NCBI RefSeq assembly: GCF_900088415.1
Contig: NZ_FLLQ01000005.1
Location: forward strand, 1 to 64,000
Reading direction: 5' to 3'
DNA from: Vibrio mediterranei
Lineage (GTDB): Bacteria; Pseudomonadota; Gammaproteobacteria; Enterobacterales; Vibrionaceae
DNA: 64,000 nt
Shown here: in pieces, positions 61,917 to 64,000 of the stretch
How positions within the stretch are numbered: position 1 is the stretch's first letter
Layout of the letters: each line of letters opens with the position of its first letter
Translations under genes and position numbers: made by a program
Notes under the pieces: model-generated
Told to the model about the DNA's origin: nothing
The model's input: only the letters and a program-made list of their open reading frames with translations
Database searches by the model: none

Positions 61917-62597
61917 CTATAACGACAATTTAAATCCAAGTTTAATAACATTCACATTTGCAAAACCTAATTTGACGGCATTAAGTTCATTGGCAATATC
62001 GAGAGCATGCTGCTCATCTTTTGCTAAAACCGCAATAGAATAAATTGGTCTAATCATCGCTTTTTGATTAGCGGTTGGTTTAGCAATCGCTTGGTTCTTT
62101 AAATAAGCGGACGTAATTACACCTTTAGAACTCCAATCAACTACTTTTTGCAAATCAGCACTGATTACTTTGTCAGCAAAAATTTGATCTTCCGGTTCTT
62201 TCCAGGTCAGCTCAATCGCATAATTTGTAAACGCAACATCAGTGTCTAGCCACTTACTACCAATATCTCTAATTTCTGTTATTTCAGCTAGTTCTTTATA
62301 TTGAAAAGGAAGATTTCCAATAACTCTCCTTACTTCCTCTTCACTATCGGCTTCCATAACAAACTTAATTATAGGAAAAGCCTTGTCACCGATAAAACTC
62401 TTCGAAACAAACATATCGTGTATTAATCCAGCATCAATAAGATTTGCAAAGGCTTTCTTTTGATTAGGCATAACGTCAAATACGGCTTGTGCGTCTTGTG
62501 TTTTCCAAGCTATCGATACTCCGTATGCTGCCGCGTAACTATTTATTGAAAATAAAAAGCTAAAAATAGCTAAAAAGATTCGTGTTAGGTGATTCAT
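61917..62597 (-). CDS. secreted protein with two similar alpha/beta (dimeric-barrel-like) halves
   Basis: 226 aa, signal peptide ends near SYA (about residue 22). The mature part splits into two halves of similar pattern: AYGVSIAWKTQDAQAVFDVM...IIKFVMEADSEEEVRRVIG and NYAIELTWKEPEDQIFADKV...IYSIAVLAKDEQHALDIANEL. Each looks like a ferredoxin-like beta-alpha-beta-beta-alpha-beta unit as in muconolactone-isomerase or YCII-type proteins. Function unknown. It follows the ABM gene by 16 bases and precedes the ToxR-like gene. Confidence 0.65.
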   Translation of the reverse strand: MNHLTRIFLAIFSFLFSINSYAAAYGVSIAWKTQDAQAVFDVMPNQKKAFANLIDAGLIHDMFVSKSFIGDKAFPIIKFVMEADSEEEVRRVIGNLPFQYKELAEITEIRDIGSKWLDTDVAFTNYAIELTWKEPEDQIFADKVISADLQKVVDWSSKGVITSAYLKNQAIAKPTANQKAMIRPIYSIAVLAKDEQHALDIANELNAVKLGFANVNVIKLGFKLSL

Positions 62598-62613
62598 TTA
62601 GGCAGACTCTCTG

Positions 62614-62970
62614 TTAGTTTCGAATAACTTCGTAAAGATTGGGGTCAGCGACAACACCATCAAGGTGATTTTCCGGTAGCTGTTTTCTCATTGCTGATAT
62701 GGCAGCTATGAAATGTTGCCTACTTTCCCAATTTGCAACATTCACATACATGTAGGTTGCGTCTTTACTTAACGCTTTGTGTAGTGTTGTATTGATATAG
62801 CCTGGTTGTTGTACAAGGATGTCTCTAGCACTCTCCCAATACTCTAACGCATCTGCTTCGCTAGCGGCATCAACAGCAAAAGTGTTAATCAGTACAACAG
62901 GTTGTGCGAATAAAAAGGGACTGACTGTCAGCAAACTTAGCGTAATTGCTTTATTAATAAAACTCTTCAT
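62614..62970 (-). CDS. secreted ABM-domain (antibiotic biosynthesis monooxygenase-like) protein
   Basis: 118 aa. Signal peptide ends at FAQ (about residue 23). The mature 95 residues have the ABM pattern: VLINTFAVDAASEADALEYWESARDILVQQPGYINTTLHKAL and ANWESRQHFIAAI. Cytoplasmic ABM proteins are monooxygenases or haem-degrading enzymes; a periplasmic one is unusual. AAAGGAG precedes the ATG. It heads the operon of four genes. Confidence 0.75.
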   Translation of the reverse strand: MKSFINKAITLSLLTVSPFLFAQPVVLINTFAVDAASEADALEYWESARDILVQQPGYINTTLHKALSKDATYMYVNVANWESRQHFIAAISAMRKQLPENHLDGVVADPNLYEVIRN

Positions 62971-63631
62971 GTGGATCTCCTTTGATTAGAGTCGCACACG
63001 CTATACAGAGTAAAAGCCATCAACAAGACTCAAATGAGCTATTTAATATTAATTAATCTCTCGAACATACAGAAATGTTAAATAAAATGACTACGTTTAT
63101 TTATAAAGCATCAATATGAGAAGATTCAGCGATAAGTCCTAGTTGTTACATGCACACTATGCACTTCAAATCTTATCTTCCCTAAAATAAAACTAGAGCT
63201 ATCTGCTTCAGCTAGAAATAGCTATAACAGCCTAGTTCTTGCAGATGAACTACGAACACAACCTTGCTGGTAGAGAAAATAACCACTGACTTTTTATTGA
63301 TATATGCCAATCGAAAAATCAACTTTATTACGGCAGAATAGAGGCAGAATCTGATATGACCCTGCTATTAGTGCTTATATCTTACTATGGGATTTGATTA
63401 TTGGGTTTAAATAAAAAATACGACTAAACGTTTACGGAGTTAGAATATAATTCGAAGAGAGTATGATTATACTAGTATGAGTTTTTTGCTACATTTAGTT
63501 GGTCATAATTTATGAAATAGAGATCACTGAGCCTAAATAAAGATACTCAGAAAAATGTGAATATCATCGTGGTCAAACAATAACCACCATGATATCCACT
63601 CAAACTTAATCAGAACATTAGATCACCCACG
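62971..63631. other. 661-base AT-rich gap with one hairpin
   Basis: No gene is seen. The upstream part must hold the promoter of the ABM-ToxR-like operon. Near the other end, ATATCATCGTGGT and ACCACCATGATAT (63561-63595) pair over 13 positions with one mismatch around a nine-base loop; this may end the helicase transcript although no T-tract follows. Confidence 0.5.
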
Positions 63632-64000
63632 TTACTGATTGCGTTTTTTCTTTTTCTTACCCGTACCAGCCGGTTTTGCTCGTGGTTTCATGGGTGCGAA
63701 ATAAGCTTCACTCTGGTCATCATCCACTTCAAATCCCGCAACTTGTTCGCGTTCAAGACGGAACTTATTTTTCTTTTCTATCACTTTAAAGTGATGGTAG
63801 TCGTCGTAATCGATAAGAGATAAACCAAGACCAACCTCTCCTGCGCGGCCACTGCGCCCGATACGGTGCATATAATCGGCGGGACTGCGCGGCAGGTCAA
63901 AGTTGATCACGACCGGTAGCTTTTCAATGTCAAGGCCACGAGCTGCGATGTCGGTTGCGATCAAAACTTGAATGTCGCCAGATTTAAACCCTTCTAGCAC
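63632..64000 (-). CDS. DEAD-box RNA helicase, C-terminal part (cut by the window edge)
   Basis: The visible 122 residues are the end of helicase domain 2: IATDIAARGLDIEKLPVVINFDLP (motif V), then YMHRIGRSGRAG (motif VI). A basic tail (PAGTGKKKKKRNQ) follows, of the RhlE type. The gene continues past base 64000, so the true start is not in the window. Confidence 0.9.
   Translation of the reverse strand: MLEGFKSGDIQVLIATDIAARGLDIEKLPVVINFDLPRSPADYMHRIGRSGRAGEVGLGLSLIDYDDYHHFKVIEKKNKFRLEREQVAGFEVDDDQSEAYFAPMKPRAKPAGTGKKKKKRNQ

Overview
The window looks like a piece of a Vibrio genome, most likely the smaller chromosome (chromosome 2). The clues are a NanH-type sialidase of 781 residues, a glyA / gcvHP block set against gcvT with an XRE-cupin regulator between them, a CARB-type class A beta-lactamase, a ToxR-like membrane regulator, GlyGly-CTERM trypsin-like proteases and a GH18 chitinase. 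Species is not assigned. No phage, IS element, CRISPR array, rRNA or tRNA was recognised. The right edge cuts a DEAD-box helicase gene.

Layout. (1) 0.4-11.8 kb: an orphan hypothetical gene, a secreted chitinase, an Lrp regulator with a divergent LysE exporter, a GntR-controlled ABC operon with a palindromic operator, an RNA methyltransferase, PEBP and AraC genes, a DsrE protein, and a MarR regulator divergent from a DUF2798-DUF3861 pair across duplicated operators. (2) 11.8-13.4 kb: a three-gene exosortase locus with its own tiny presumptive substrate; this is the best candidate for an undescribed system. (3) 13.6-30.5 kb: a glycoside region with an SgrR-like regulator divergent from a 6-phospho-beta-glucosidase, the sialidase, two tandem LacI paralogues, a GH1 beta-glucosidase, and a divergent operon of an ADP-ribosylglycohydrolase-fold fusion plus a complete sugar ABC importer. 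(4) 30.6-36.9 kb: a small lipoprotein, an orphan protein, cra, and fruBKA with Cra boxes between them. (5) 36.9-39.8 kb: a small MscS channel and two paralogous secreted trypsins with GlyGly-CTERM tails. (6) 40.0-47.4 kb: glycine cleavage and serine hydroxymethyltransferase genes around an XRE-cupin regulator. A shared GTTTCC/TATA motif recurs three times here and a PurR box lies next to one copy. (7) 47.6-54.7 kb: HopJ-like, CPBP protease, tpx, an orphan, a ferric-reductase-like flavoprotein, a divergent second-type accD, a LysR regulator and a class A beta-lactamase. (8) 54.8-60.4 kb: a five-gene MacAB-TolC-like efflux operon with two permeases. (9) 60.6-63.0 kb: a four-gene cluster of two secreted alpha/beta-barrel-like proteins followed by a ToxR-like/ToxS-like pair.

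How it fits together. Regions 3 and 4 handle carbohydrate uptake and breakdown: chitin, sialoglycans, beta-glucosides and fructose. Region 6 interconverts serine, glycine and one-carbon units. Its cis-elements suggest joint control by the local XRE-cupin protein and purine status. The remaining regions are surface, stress and transport functions. Functions are read from recognisable motifs and family resemblance; no database search was run.
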